Shown here piece after piece: positions 1 to 9,304 of a stretch of DNA of 64,000 nucleotides. A program made the position numbers and the translations under genes. Under the pieces are notes generated by a model that did no database searches, was not told the DNA's origin, and saw only the letters and a list, made by a program, of their open reading frames with translations. Origin of the DNA: Raoultibacter massiliensis. GTDB lineage: Bacteria > Actinomycetota > Coriobacteriia > Coriobacteriales > Eggerthellaceae. Each line of letters starts with the position of its first letter. Within the stretch, counting starts at the first letter, position 1. The stretch spans positions 684,423-748,422 of the forward strand of contig NZ_LT962671.1 of assembly GCF_900199545.1 (NCBI RefSeq), read 5' to 3'.

Positions 1-29
1 GCGCGAAAACAGGGTTTCGGGCTCGTTTG

Positions 30-59
30 CGGGGCGGGGGTGTTCCTCCGCCCCGTTTT
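30..59 (+). terminator. Rho-independent terminator of an upstream gene outside the window
   Basis: An 8-bp GC stem (30-37 pairing with 48-55) is followed by TTTTC. It lies just upstream of the first LysR gene and probably ends a gene left of the window. Confidence 0.6.
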
Positions 60-105
60 CGTGCGGTACAATACGGGCATCACTCGAAACCGTATTGGGG
101 GCTCT

Positions 106-1050
106 ATGCGCATCGACACGCTCTATGAATTCTTGCTGCTGACATCGAATCTCAGCTTCACCGAAACGGCAAAGAGCTTCTTCATTTCGCAGTCGGTCCT
201 GAGCAACCACATCTCGGGGCTTGAAAAGGAGCTCGGCATTCGGCTGTTCGTGCGCGATCGCCATTCGGTCAGGCTGACCGAAGCCGGAACGCTGTTTCTC
301 GAAGACGCCCAGAAGATCGTCGTCGATTACGAGCATGCGCTCGGCCGTATATCCCAGTATCGCGACGGCGTTTCATCGGTTATCCGAATCGGTTTCCTGC
401 TCGGTTCGTACGGTTCGTTTCTGCCGCTCGTGTGCAGGCGTTACAGCGAGCAGCATCCCGAGGTCGGCTTCCATTTCAAGACGATGGAGATAGGCGATAT
501 CCAGGCAAAGCTCAGCGAAAACCGCATCGACATGGGATTTACGCTGTTCACCAAAGATATTCGGGGAGGGAAATACGCATACCACTGCCTGTATAAAGAT
601 CGCTACAAGCTTGCGGTTCCCAAGACGCATCGCCTTGCGAAGCGCGAGAGCGTGAGTTTGGCGGATCTTGAGGGCGAAACGGTTCTGTCGCCCCGGTTCA
701 GCCGCACGCGCAACACCCTTTCGCAGGTGGGGGTGAGACTTCGCAACGCCGGCATCGAGGTGCGCACCGACGATCAGATCGTGGATTCAGGCGCCCTTAT
801 GGCAACGCTTGTGGCAACGGACCATGTGGCGATGGCCCTCGACCACCACAAGGTGTACGGCAGCGGCAACGTTGTGTTCATTCCCATCGACGAAGAGGGC
901 ATGGATCTGTGCTGCGGGCCGATCTGGAAGAAATCGAAGGAGACCGACGTGCTGCTTTCGTTTCTCGACTTTCTCGTAAAAGAAACCAAGGGCTTCACGA
1001 AGGATGATTTCCTGTCCCGCGAGGGCGCCGAGGATCTGCCGCCGCTCTGA
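106..1050 (+). CDS. LysR family transcriptional regulator
   Basis: A 314-residue DNA-binding regulator of the LysR family. The N-terminal winged helix-turn-helix occupies roughly residues 1-60 (SLSFTETAKSFF-like helix, then SQSVLSNHISGLEKELG and LFVRDRHSVRLTEAG), followed by a periplasmic-binding-like effector domain from about residue 90. The ATG at 106 is chosen because LysR proteins begin a few residues before the helix-turn-helix and a GGGGG stretch precedes it; the upstream ATG at 40 lies inside the preceding terminator. The gene stands alone, so its target is probably left of the window. The effector cannot be deduced. A C-terminal Asp/Glu-rich tail extends slightly past the usual family end. 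Confidence 0.93.
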   Translation: MRIDTLYEFLLLTSNLSFTETAKSFFISQSVLSNHISGLEKELGIRLFVRDRHSVRLTEAGTLFLEDAQKIVVDYEHALGRISQYRDGVSSVIRIGFLLGSYGSFLPLVCRRYSEQHPEVGFHFKTMEIGDIQAKLSENRIDMGFTLFTKDIRGGKYAYHCLYKDRYKLAVPKTHRLAKRESVSLADLEGETVLSPRFSRTRNTLSQVGVRLRNAGIEVRTDDQIVDSGALMATLVATDHVAMALDHHKVYGSGNVVFIPIDEEGMDLCCGPIWKKSKETDVLLSFLDFLVKETKGFTKDDFLSREGAEDLPPL

Positions 1051-1166
1051 TTGCGCCCGAGCGCGGTCTTGCCTGCTGGCATCTGCGGTCGACTATGGCG
1101 TTCGTGCGCATATTTCATGGATGCCGAGCTCCTGTGATAGCATGACTGGGATATGCGGAATGGTCA

Positions 1167-1172
1167 TATAAT
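1167..1172 (+). promoter_or_regulatory. Candidate -10 box (TATAAT) upstream of the cell-wall glucosaminidase gene
   Basis: A consensus TATAAT lies 66 bp before the start codon at 1238. No convincing -35 box is seen 16-18 bp upstream, so the promoter would be weak or activator-dependent. Confidence 0.35.
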
Positions 1173-1237
1173 AGAATATGTTCCGATATAACGATCCTGA
1201 TAAATGCAGCCAAAACGAATAGGGGGTCTAACGGTCC

Positions 1238-3355
1238 ATGATGAAATTCCAATCGAAATCCCGATCGGCGCTCAGCGCTTTCGTCGCGCTGTCTTTGGCG
1301 CTTGCCCTGATGCCGATCGCAGGCGCCAAGGCGTACGGCGAAGAGGGCGATGAGCTTTCGGGGCAGACTGCGGGTTCGGAAGAGGTCCGATCCCAGGAGT
1401 CGAACGAGCAGCAGGGCGATGCATCCGATCCGGAAACCGTCGATACCGCACGTGGAACCGACGGCGAAACCGAAGGCATCCAGGAAGGCGATTCGCAAAA
1501 GGGCGCTCCTCAAAAAGAGGAGGGCACGGTTGTGATCCTGCCATCCGAGGAAGATATGGAGAAATCCATGATCGGCCTCGATGAGCTTGCCGATTCCGAC
1601 TCGGGCATATCGACGTTTTCGCTTGATGCCGAAACGCGGGCGGCAAGCGGCGTCGCCATTGAATCGTACAGCGGCGCCGACCGCGTCGAAACATCGGTCC
1701 TGACGGCCAAAGCGGCGTTTCCCACGTCCGATTATGCGATAATAGCGGGCAGCGACTCATGGCCCGACGCGCTCGCCGCATCGGGTTTGGCAGGCCTTTA
1801 CCAGTGCCCTATCATGCTGACGCAGACGGGAAGCCTCGACAGCCGCGTGAAGCAGGCCCTCAAGGATATGGGGGTCAAGCACGTTTTCATTCTTGGCGAC
1901 AAATGGAGTATCTCGGATAATGCGGCAAACGAGGTCAAATCGACCATCGGCGAACAACCTGTGAGATTGCAGGGTGCGGATCGCTACGGAACGCAGATGG
2001 CCATCTACGAGTACGGCCTGAATAACAGCGATGGCAAGACGTGGAAAAGCGATCTTGCAATCGTTGCAAACGGGGGAGACACCCACTTCGCCGACGCCCT
2101 TTCGGCATCTTCCGGTGCTTACGCGAAGGGGGCGCCGGTGTTTCTCGTGCAAGATTCGGGCGAATTCACCAGCGCGCAGGAATCGGCTTTGAAAGCAGGA
2201 GCATCGAAGGGGCTGTTCCGTACGACCATGGTCGCAGGCGATACCTATTCGGTGTCGAAAGGCTCCGAGACGTATCTTAACAGCATCGGCGTTTCGAGCG
2301 TTGTGCGAAAGGGCGGTTCCGATCGCTACGAAACAAGCGCTCTGATCGCCGAGTGGATGGTGAACACGCAGGGTCTTTCGTGGGACAACGCTGCGTTCGC
2401 AACAGGAGATCTTGCCTACGACGCCCTCGGCGGCGGCGCGGCGCAGGGCAAGGCGAACTCGGTGGTGCTGCTGGTGGGCGGCAACAGGGCGGCGGCTGAC
2501 ATGCTGATCAAGAACAAGGGCTCGGTGAACACCTCGATCAGATTCTACGGTGGATTGCCGTCAATTTCGGCAAGCATGCGCTCCTACATCACTGCGGGGC
2601 TTGGAATCACAACGACTACGGCGGTTCCCTACAACATCACGCTCGATGCGATGATCAACTACGAGTCGAAGTTCTACGGTTCGTCGGTGTCGAAAGACAC
2701 GCTTCGCAAGTATCTCGACCCCTCGAACGTGAAGGCGGGCGATGCGGCCTATTATCAGTATGCCGATATCGGGCAGGGCTATACCGGCCTGTTCACGGCA
2801 GAGCAGCTTGATGCGTATATTGCGAAAATGGCCTCTGCGTACTGGGAAGGGCAGACTGGCTACACGAGCAAGCTTCGCGGCATGGGGCAGGCTGTCATCG
2901 ACGCTGCAAAAGCGTACAACATCAACGAGGTGTACCTGTTGAGCCATGCCGGCATCGAGAGTGCATGGGGTTGCTCGAACCTTGCCCAGGGAAAGATATC
3001 CGGGTATTCGGGTTACTACAACTTCTTCGGGATTGCGGCTTACGATTCCAATCCGGGAAACGGTGCCGCCTACGCTAAGAATCATGGGTGGGACACGCCT
3101 GAGAAGGCCCTCATGGGAGCCGCGCAGTTCCTTAGCAAGGGCTACATCCACGATACCTCGTTTGCCCAGAACACCCTCTACAACATGAAATGGGATCTGT
3201 TCAACGCGATCAACTATCCGAATTCCCACTACGAGTACGCGACCGACGTCCAGTGGGCTCAAAACATTGCGATTACGATGAACGCGCTGTACAAGGCCCA
3301 TGGGATCAGCCAATCCAATTCGGGGCTTTCGTTCCTTGTGCCTCAGTACAAATAG
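1238..3355 (+). CDS. Secreted cell-wall-binding-repeat protein with C-terminal glucosaminidase domain
   Basis: A 705-residue exported protein that probably cleaves peptidoglycan glycan strands. Residues 1-33 form a signal peptide (basic start, Ala/Leu core, AGAKAYG cleavage region). An acidic, Ser/Gly-rich linker follows to about 125. Three cell-wall-binding type-2 repeats then appear, marked by GADRVET (about 145), GADRYGT (about 245) and GSDRYET (about 360). The last 190 residues match the endo-beta-N-acetylglucosaminidase family, with LLSHAGIESAWG near residue 566 carrying the likely catalytic Glu, and YNFFGIAAYD and GWDTPEKALMGAAQFLS downstream. An AGGGGG ribosome site precedes the ATG at 1238; the ATG at 1241 is an alternative. 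A role in daughter-cell separation or turnover is inferred. Confidence 0.92.
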   Translation: MMKFQSKSRSALSAFVALSLALALMPIAGAKAYGEEGDELSGQTAGSEEVRSQESNEQQGDASDPETVDTARGTDGETEGIQEGDSQKGAPQKEEGTVVILPSEEDMEKSMIGLDELADSDSGISTFSLDAETRAASGVAIESYSGADRVETSVLTAKAAFPTSDYAIIAGSDSWPDALAASGLAGLYQCPIMLTQTGSLDSRVKQALKDMGVKHVFILGDKWSISDNAANEVKSTIGEQPVRLQGADRYGTQMAIYEYGLNNSDGKTWKSDLAIVANGGDTHFADALSASSGAYAKGAPVFLVQDSGEFTSAQESALKAGASKGLFRTTMVAGDTYSVSKGSETYLNSIGVSSVVRKGGSDRYETSALIAEWMVNTQGLSWDNAAFATGDLAYDALGGGAAQGKANSVVLLVGGNRAAADMLIKNKGSVNTSIRFYGGLPSISASMRSYITAGLGITTTTAVPYNITLDAMINYESKFYGSSVSKDTLRKYLDPSNVKAGDAAYYQYADIGQGYTGLFTAEQLDAYIAKMASAYWEGQTGYTSKLRGMGQAVIDAAKAYNINEVYLLSHAGIESAWGCSNLAQGKISGYSGYYNFFGIAAYDSNPGNGAAYAKNHGWDTPEKALMGAAQFLSKGYIHDTSFAQNTLYNMKWDLFNAINYPNSHYEYATDVQWAQNIAITMNALYKAHGISQSNSGLSFLVPQYK

Positions 3356-3385
3356 CATTTCACGATAAAGCGAAGCGGGAAAAGC

Positions 3386-3417
3386 AAAGTCCGGAGGCAA
3401 GTGCTTCCGGACTTTTT
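3386..3417 (+). terminator. Rho-independent terminator after the glucosaminidase gene
   Basis: A perfect 10-bp stem (3386-3395 with 3406-3415) around a 10-nt loop is followed by a short T run. It sits 30 bp past the stop codon. Confidence 0.85.
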
Positions 3418-3478
3418 GCTTGGCCGTCGCATTCGGGCGCGAGCGGCGGATGGACGCGCCGCCGTTTACGCGAGGCCG

Positions 3479-3904
3479 CTAGAGGGCCTTTTTCATCCAG
3501 ATGTGCTCGACGTGCTCATCGAGTTCCACTTCGCCGTACGAGGCGTAGCCATGCGCTTCGTAGAAAGAGGTTACGGAGCACTGGGCATGCAGGTGCATTT
3601 CTTGGGCGCCCGCTTCCCGAGCAAGACGCTCCGACTCTTCGAGAATCATGCTGCCGTAGCCGTGCTTGCGTTGGCTCTGAAGTACGGCGAGCCGTCCGAA
3701 GGTATAGCGGGCGGGATGGTCGGGATCGGGGAACGTGCGGGCGCACCCGATAAGCTCGTCATCTGCGTATGCGGTAACGTGGATCGTTGAAGCCTCGTCG
3801 TCGAGATCCTCGAACTCGTTTTCAAATCCCTGCTCATCCATGAAGACCGCAGTTCGTATGGCGAACGCATCGGCTTTGTTTCCGTGTTCGAATCGTATGC
3901 TCAT
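3479..3904 (-). CDS. GNAT family N-acetyltransferase
   Basis: A 141-residue single-domain acetyltransferase, the normal size for the fold. The N-terminal half has IRTAVFMDEQGF and a Glu/Asp-rich strand as in the ElaA/YjcF-like branch. The acetyl-CoA-binding region is RLAVLQSQRKHGYGSMIL (about residues 71-88), a Q/R-x-x-G-x-G/A loop variant. It ends with YEAHGYASYG, typical of the last strands. AAAGG precedes the ATG at 3904. It is transcribed alone and convergent with the glucosaminidase gene. The acceptor substrate cannot be read from sequence. Confidence 0.88.
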   Translation of the reverse strand: MSIRFEHGNKADAFAIRTAVFMDEQGFENEFEDLDDEASTIHVTAYADDELIGCARTFPDPDHPARYTFGRLAVLQSQRKHGYGSMILEESERLAREAGAQEMHLHAQCSVTSFYEAHGYASYGEVELDEHVEHIWMKKAL

Positions 3905-4122
3905 GAAAAGCCTTTCGGTTGGTCGGGTGTTCAGTTTCCATGGTAGGGCAAGCCTTTCCGCTGCGCAAACGCATCGGCTGCTCGGGCGCGCAGGTTTTTC
4001 ACGCCCTGCGCACGGGGCATACGTACTTTATATGACGAGATGAATATGGGACTTTCTCGATCGTAAAGATGGTAAAATCTATTGCAACTGTACGGTATCA
4101 GCTTACGATTGAAAGAAGCATC

Positions 4123-5850
4123 ATGCAAATTCGCGAACAACTTGAACTCGTGGTGAACGATGCCCTGAAGGACGCCTTGGCGAAAGGGGCTCTTGAACTG
4201 GACGAAGCGCCTTCGGCGGCTTTGGAGCGCCCTCGCGACGAATCCAACGGCGATTGGGCTTCTACGGTGGCGATGCGCTGCGCTAAGCAGGCGAAGAAGA
4301 ACCCCCGCGAAATCGCCCAGATCATCGTCGACCATCTTCCCGAGAACGATCTGATCGAATCTGTCGAGATCGCAGGTCCCGGCTTCATCAACATCCGCCT
4401 TACCCCCGCTTCGTATCAAAGCGTGCTCTTCGATGTGCTCGTGCAAAAGGAGAACTACGGCAAAGGCGAGATCCCGGAGGGCATGCGCTACGTGAACCTC
4501 GAGTACGTTTCCGCCAACCCCACAGGGCCCATGCACGTGGGTCACGGCCGTTGGGCGGCGCTCGGCGATGCGACGGCCCGTGTTATGCGCCATGCGGGCT
4601 ACGACGTGTACGAGGAGTTCTACATCAACGATGCCGGCGTGCAGATGGACCTGTTCGGCAAATCGGTCGCCTGCCGCTACCTTCAGCTTCTCGGCCAGGA
4701 TATCCCCATGATCGAGAACGGCTACGGCGGAGGCTACATCAAAGACATCGCCCAGGGCATTATCGATCGCGATGGTGACAAGTGGGTCGATGTCGACGAG
4801 GAAACCCGTACGGTTGAATTCCGCGAGATCGCATATGCCGAGATGTTGCAGCTTATGAAAGATACGCTTGCGGGTTTCGGCAACAAATTCGATTGCTGGT
4901 TCTCCGAGCGCAGCCTCTACGTCGACGGTCCCGACGGCACGAGCCCGGTATCCCGTTCCATCAAGGCCATGGACGAGAAGGGCTACGTCTATGAGAAAGA
5001 CGGTGCCACCTGGTTCCGTTCGACCGCGTTCGACGATGAGAAAGACCGCGTCATGATCAAGGAGAACGGCGAGTTCACCTACTTCATGAGCGATGTGGCC
5101 TATCACTACGATAAGCTTTCGCGCGGGTTCGACCACCTCATCAACATCTGGGGCGCCGACCATCACGGGTACGTGAAGCGCTGCGAAGCCATGCTCGCCG
5201 CATGGGGCCGCCCCGGCGCCCTCGAGGTCATGCTCGGCCAGCTTGTGAACCTGTACCGCGACGGCGAGGCCGTCCGCATGTCCAAGCGCACCGGCGAGAT
5301 GATAACCTTTGCCGAACTCATCGACGAGGTCGGCGTCGATGCGACTCGCTATCTGATGCTCTCGCGTTCGCAGGATCAGCCGATCGATTTCGATATCGAG
5401 GTTGCCAAGAAGAAGGATGCCTCCAATCCCGTCTACTACGTGCAGTACGCCCATGCGCGCATCTGCTCGATCCTGCGCAAGGCCGCGCCTGCAGGGGATG
5501 CCGAGGCCGTCGTGGCCGGCACGAAGAGCATGGACGAGCTCATCGAGAAGCTTTTCGCCGACGAAGCGGATCTCTCCTTGCTGACCCATGAATCCGAGAT
5601 TGCCCTTATGCGCAAGATGTCGGAGTTCGGCGAGCTTGTATCCGACGCCGCTCGCGATCGCGCCGCGTTCCGTCTGACGCACTACGCACAGGATCTTGCA
5701 GCTCTGTTCCATCAGTTCTATACGAACTGCCATGTGCTCGGCGAGGACAAGGAGCTCGAGAAGGCGCGTCTGAGCCTCGTCAACGGCACGCGCATCGTGC
5801 TTGCCAAGGCGCTCGATCTGCTGGGTGTATCGGCGCCTGCTCAGATGTAG
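4123..5850 (+). CDS. argS: Arginine--tRNA ligase
   Basis: A 575-residue class I aminoacyl-tRNA synthetase that charges tRNA-Arg. The N-terminal domain (residues 1-110) has the Arg-specific additional fold. The HIGH-type motif reads HVGHGR near residue 136, preceded by VNLEYVSANPTGP as in ArgRS. The KMSKS-type motif is VRMSKRTGEM near 383, and the C-terminal anticodon-binding domain ends ALDLLGVSAPAQM. The ATG at 4123 gives the family N-terminus MQIREQLELV; the upstream ATG at 4069 would add 18 residues without match. It is monocistronic, with a strong terminator after it. Confidence 0.97.
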   Translation: MQIREQLELVVNDALKDALAKGALELDEAPSAALERPRDESNGDWASTVAMRCAKQAKKNPREIAQIIVDHLPENDLIESVEIAGPGFINIRLTPASYQSVLFDVLVQKENYGKGEIPEGMRYVNLEYVSANPTGPMHVGHGRWAALGDATARVMRHAGYDVYEEFYINDAGVQMDLFGKSVACRYLQLLGQDIPMIENGYGGGYIKDIAQGIIDRDGDKWVDVDEETRTVEFREIAYAEMLQLMKDTLAGFGNKFDCWFSERSLYVDGPDGTSPVSRSIKAMDEKGYVYEKDGATWFRSTAFDDEKDRVMIKENGEFTYFMSDVAYHYDKLSRGFDHLINIWGADHHGYVKRCEAMLAAWGRPGALEVMLGQLVNLYRDGEAVRMSKRTGEMITFAELIDEVGVDATRYLMLSRSQDQPIDFDIEVAKKKDASNPVYYVQYAHARICSILRKAAPAGDAEAVVAGTKSMDELIEKLFADEADLSLLTHESEIALMRKMSEFGELVSDAARDRAAFRLTHYAQDLAALFHQFYTNCHVLGEDKELEKARLSLVNGTRIVLAKALDLLGVSAPAQM

Positions 5851-5926
5851 CAGCTTATCGCCGGGCGATCGAGGCTCTGAAAGGAGTGCTTGCGTCTGCG
5901 CGTCGGCTTGAAGCCATTGCAACGAC

Positions 5927-5955
5927 AGGAGGCCCGTTTTGCGGGCCTCCTTTTT
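5927..5955 (+). terminator. Rho-independent terminator after argS
   Basis: A perfect 10-bp GC-rich stem (5927-5936 with 5942-5951) and a run of T form a canonical terminator. It also sits past the stop of the convergent antiporter gene and could work in both directions. Confidence 0.92.
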
Positions 5956-6008
5956 AACGCGCGGCTGCCGGGTTTCGGCATCGCGCTTGCACGGGCCGTG
6001 CAAGCGCC

Positions 6009-8045
6009 CTAGATGCGCTCTTCGAGGTCGATCTGCATGAGGTAGACGTTTTCGCGCAGGCGTTTCGCCGCGAGACGGCTCAAGCGCCCGGCGTCGTACA
6101 TCGATTGGATTTGCTCGAGTTCGAGCTTGAGTCCGGTTTGCTCGACGGCCGCCGCATCCGAAACGCGCTTCGTGATGGCGGTCACGCTCGGACGCGAGGC
6201 GCGCAGGGCGGCAAGCGTGCGCTGGTACTCGAGTATGAGCTCGCTGACGTCTTCCGTGGGCGCTTCGGGGCTTGCCATCTCCTCGCGCAGCTTGGTGACG
6301 GCGTGGTTGCCTGTGGCGATTTGCAGGCTTCTGAGTTCCTCGGCGTTTTGGGACGAGGTCTTCCCGGGAAGTGCATGGGTGATGCGCTGCCAGATGGCAC
6401 GGGAGAACAGGCCGAATCGGCGAATCGCGTTTCTTCTTACCCAGCTGTACTCATGGTGATGCTTGATGAGGTTCTGCACGTAGGCCAGGTGGTTCATGTG
6501 TTGGTAGCCGATAACGGGGTCGATATCGTTTCGGTCGATGAGCTCCAAGGTGTAATCTTGCTCCCAGCGCAGCGCTTTGATGCGCAATTCCTTGTTCGGT
6601 TCGATTTCTATATCGTTGGTGTCCTTGATGCGGTTGATCCGATCGTTGTACGATCGGATGATTTTTTGGGTTGCGCGTCTGTTCTCGGGCGTTTGCTTGG
6701 AGGTGAGCTCCTCGATGACCGCGCGGTATATGTCTATGACGGCATTCGCCTCGTCTTCATCGAGGATGGCGGTTCCTTTCGTTTTATCGGCTTTCGGGGC
6801 GATGAGCGGAACGATGAACGTGGCGATGAGCAGCGTGCATATGATAACGCCCGATGCGAGAAAGATGATGTTGGATCGATGGGGGAATGCGTTTCCGAGA
6901 TCTCCGATTTGCGCAGGTATCGTCATGACGAGCGAGAGGGTGATGGCACCGCGTGCGCCCGAAAGCGTCATGATGAGCAGCTCGCGGAAATTGAGCTTCC
7001 CAAGCGTTTGCCGGGAAAGCTTTCGCTTGCTTTCAAGCAGGTTCATGCAGACGAGCCAGATGAATCTCAGGAGATGGAGCGCGACCGTTATGAGGAGGAT
7101 CCAGACGATCAGTTCCTGGTTGCTCGGAACGGGGTTGTTCCAGGCGTTGCGCATTTGGTCGGGAAGCTGTGCGCCCAACAACACGAACACCACGCCGTTC
7201 AGCGTAAACGAAAGGACTTTCCATACGCTGCTTGAAACGATGTTGAGTCGGGATACCTGGGGATCCATTGTCCGGGGCGAGATGATGCCGATGAGGCCTG
7301 CGGCCACGACGGCGAGGATGCCGCTCGTTCCGAACTCGTTGGCTACGAGGTAGACGATGAACGGCGTGAACACTTCGAAGAGCACGTGAAACGTCGTGTT
7401 CTCGAGGCCGAGGGAGCGGACCCTGCGGATGATGAAGTTTGCGAGATATCCCAGCACGATGCCGATGAGGATGCCGCCGAAAAAGCTGAAGAGGAAGCTG
7501 ACCGAAGCGTCGAGCAGTGAAAACGCGCCGGTTACAACAGCTGCCAGAGCGAACTGGAATGAGACGATGCCCGATGCGTCGTTGATGAGCGACTCCGCTT
7601 CGAGGACGTTTTTCTGCTGCCGTTTGATGTTGATGTCTTTGGAAAGCGAGGCGACGGCGACCGCGTCGGTGGGGCCGAGTGCCGCGCCGAGCGCGAATGC
7701 GGCCATAAGCGGCATCGAGGGAATGAGCCAGTGTACGTAAAAGCCGACGGCGAGCGCCGCGACAAGCACGAGGCCGATGGCGAGTGAGATGACGGGTCTG
7801 CGGTTCTTCCATAAGGCGGTTTTGTCGATGCTTTTCGACTCGTCGTAGATGAGCGGAACGATGAACAAGACGATGAACAGGTTGGCGTCTATGTCGATCT
7901 GGATGGTCGACTCGGACAGAAGCGCGATTATCACGCCGAGGCCGATTTGGATGAGGGGCGAGGAAACTTTTGGAACAACCTGATCGATAACGGAAGATAG
8001 AAGGACAGCGGCGAGAATCAATAATCCTAACTGCACTGCTTCCAC
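6009..8045 (-). CDS. CPA1-family Na+/H+ antiporter
   Basis: A 678-residue inner-membrane monovalent cation/proton exchanger. The first 420 residues hold about 12 membrane segments. The signature ALGPTDAVAVASLSKD, followed by LEAESLINDASGIVSFQFAL, carries the paired acidic residues used for ion binding in NhaP/YjcE-type exchangers. A hydrophilic cytoplasmic tail of about 250 residues with two Arg/Glu-rich helical stretches follows, as in the YjcE/NhaK group. The gene starts at ATG 8045 and is convergent with argS. Roles in pH and sodium tolerance are inferred from the family. Confidence 0.93.
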   Translation of the reverse strand: MEAVQLGLLILAAVLLSSVIDQVVPKVSSPLIQIGLGVIIALLSESTIQIDIDANLFIVLFIVPLIYDESKSIDKTALWKNRRPVISLAIGLVLVAALAVGFYVHWLIPSMPLMAAFALGAALGPTDAVAVASLSKDINIKRQQKNVLEAESLINDASGIVSFQFALAAVVTGAFSLLDASVSFLFSFFGGILIGIVLGYLANFIIRRVRSLGLENTTFHVLFEVFTPFIVYLVANEFGTSGILAVVAAGLIGIISPRTMDPQVSRLNIVSSSVWKVLSFTLNGVVFVLLGAQLPDQMRNAWNNPVPSNQELIVWILLITVALHLLRFIWLVCMNLLESKRKLSRQTLGKLNFRELLIMTLSGARGAITLSLVMTIPAQIGDLGNAFPHRSNIIFLASGVIICTLLIATFIVPLIAPKADKTKGTAILDEDEANAVIDIYRAVIEELTSKQTPENRRATQKIIRSYNDRINRIKDTNDIEIEPNKELRIKALRWEQDYTLELIDRNDIDPVIGYQHMNHLAYVQNLIKHHHEYSWVRRNAIRRFGLFSRAIWQRITHALPGKTSSQNAEELRSLQIATGNHAVTKLREEMASPEAPTEDVSELILEYQRTLAALRASRPSVTAITKRVSDAAAVEQTGLKLELEQIQSMYDAGRLSRLAAKRLRENVYLMQIDLEERI

Positions 8046-8375
8046 GTGTCATTCGCTCCAATCGTTGTGCGCTTTGCGCATGCCGCGTTCGTTCAGGCGG
8101 CCGCATGCCATGCGGCCGGGATTCGACGCTCATCTGCAAAGGGAGTTGCCACTATCGATAGTATTCTACCGTAGCGGTGGGCGAATCGGCGGCGGGAAGG
8201 TGAAGTTTCGCAGAAGGATCTCACGCGCACCTGCCTGCGGGACGCTGCGGCTTTCGCCTAATCGGTCTGCGGGCATGGCTCAAAACGGGTAAAATACTGA
8301 AAGCATCGTTTCTTGGAAGCCTTCGGTCGACCGAAGGCCCTTGCGATCCGAACGGCTTCGATATCAGGAGGTTTC
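8046..8375. other. Divergent intergenic region between the antiporter and the lipid kinase
   Basis: This 330-bp stretch carries no credible gene. It should hold promoters for both flanking genes; a TAAAATACT stretch near 8290 is -10-like, and a perfect palindrome lies at 8319-8338. Confidence 0.5.
8319..8338. promoter_or_regulatory. Perfect 20-bp palindrome upstream of the lipid kinase gene
   Basis: GCCTTCGGTC and its exact reverse complement abut at 8319-8338, 38 bp before the kinase start. No T run follows, so it is more likely an operator or mRNA hairpin than a terminator. Confidence 0.4.
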
Positions 8376-9287
8376 ATGGTGCACCTGGGCAAAACGTTGC
8401 TGGTGGCGAACCCTGTCTCCCAGAACGGCAATGGTGCGGTTGCCGCCCACCGTGCAGGCGAAGCGCTGCGCAGCAGGCTCGGGGAGGATCGCTTCGACCT
8501 CGTGATGACCGAGGCGCCTGCTCACGGGAAACGCATTGCCGAAGAGTCGGCCGGCTACGATACGGTCGTAGCGCTGGGGGGAGATGGGCTGATTCACGAG
8601 GTGGTGAATGGGCTCATGTCGATCGGCGAAGCGGAGCGGCCCGCTTTGGGAGTGCTTCCCATGGGATCGGGAAACGATTACGCGAGGACGCTCGGCCTGT
8701 CGTTCGACCTCGAGCGCTCTCTGAAGCAGCTCGAATCTGCGCGTCCGCGCCTTTTCGATCTCGGTTTGTGCAACGGAGAATACTTCGCCGAAACGCTTTC
8801 TTTCGGGCTTGACGCCGCCATCGCCCTCGATACGGTCGAGCGGAGGAAGCGAACGGGGAAGACGGGGACGCCGCTTTTTCTGGCAAGCGGCATCGATATG
8901 CTTCTGCATCATATCAAGGAGTATCGTTTCACCGCGAGCCTTGATGGGGGAGAGCCGTTCGAGAGCAGCATGCTGTTGTTCGCCGTTCAGGTTGGGCCGA
9001 CTTACGGGGGAGGATTCAGAATCTGTCCTGAGGCGAAGACGGATGACGCGCTGCTTGATTTATGCATAGCTCATCCGCCCCTCGGCATACCGAAGGCGGT
9101 TTTCATATTTCTTCTTGCGAAAGACGCCCACCATACGGGATTCAAGCAGCTCGAATTCAAGCGGGCGTCGATGCTCCGCATCGAGTTTGACGAACAGCCT
9201 CCGGCCCAGATAGACGGGGAACCGATTCCGTCGCTTACCTACGATGTGTCGGTCGCCGCACATGCGTTGCGCGTGCTTGTGCCGTAA
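8376..9287 (+). CDS. Diacylglycerol kinase family lipid kinase
   Basis: A 303-residue soluble lipid kinase of the DagK/YegS fold that phosphorylates a diacylglycerol-like lipid, feeding phosphatidic acid back to phospholipid synthesis. The ATP site is visible as VVALGGDGLIHEVVNG (about residues 63-78) and VLPMGSGNDYAR (about 90-101). The C-terminal domain has FRICPEAKTDDALLDLCI and ends QIDGEP, both typical. A strong AGGAGG at 8366-8371 fixes the ATG at 8376. It lies alone, convergent with the DUF1836 gene 17 bp away. Confidence 0.92.
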   Translation: MVHLGKTLLVANPVSQNGNGAVAAHRAGEALRSRLGEDRFDLVMTEAPAHGKRIAEESAGYDTVVALGGDGLIHEVVNGLMSIGEAERPALGVLPMGSGNDYARTLGLSFDLERSLKQLESARPRLFDLGLCNGEYFAETLSFGLDAAIALDTVERRKRTGKTGTPLFLASGIDMLLHHIKEYRFTASLDGGEPFESSMLLFAVQVGPTYGGGFRICPEAKTDDALLDLCIAHPPLGIPKAVFIFLLAKDAHHTGFKQLEFKRASMLRIEFDEQPPAQIDGEPIPSLTYDVSVAAHALRVLVP

Positions 9288-9304
9288 AACCCGTGCAGGG
9301 CGCC

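Noticed and set aside
3931..6003. 690-residue open frame on the minus strand
   Set aside because: It is antisense to argS over its full length, has composition typical of a shadow frame in GC-rich DNA, and lacks recognisable motifs.
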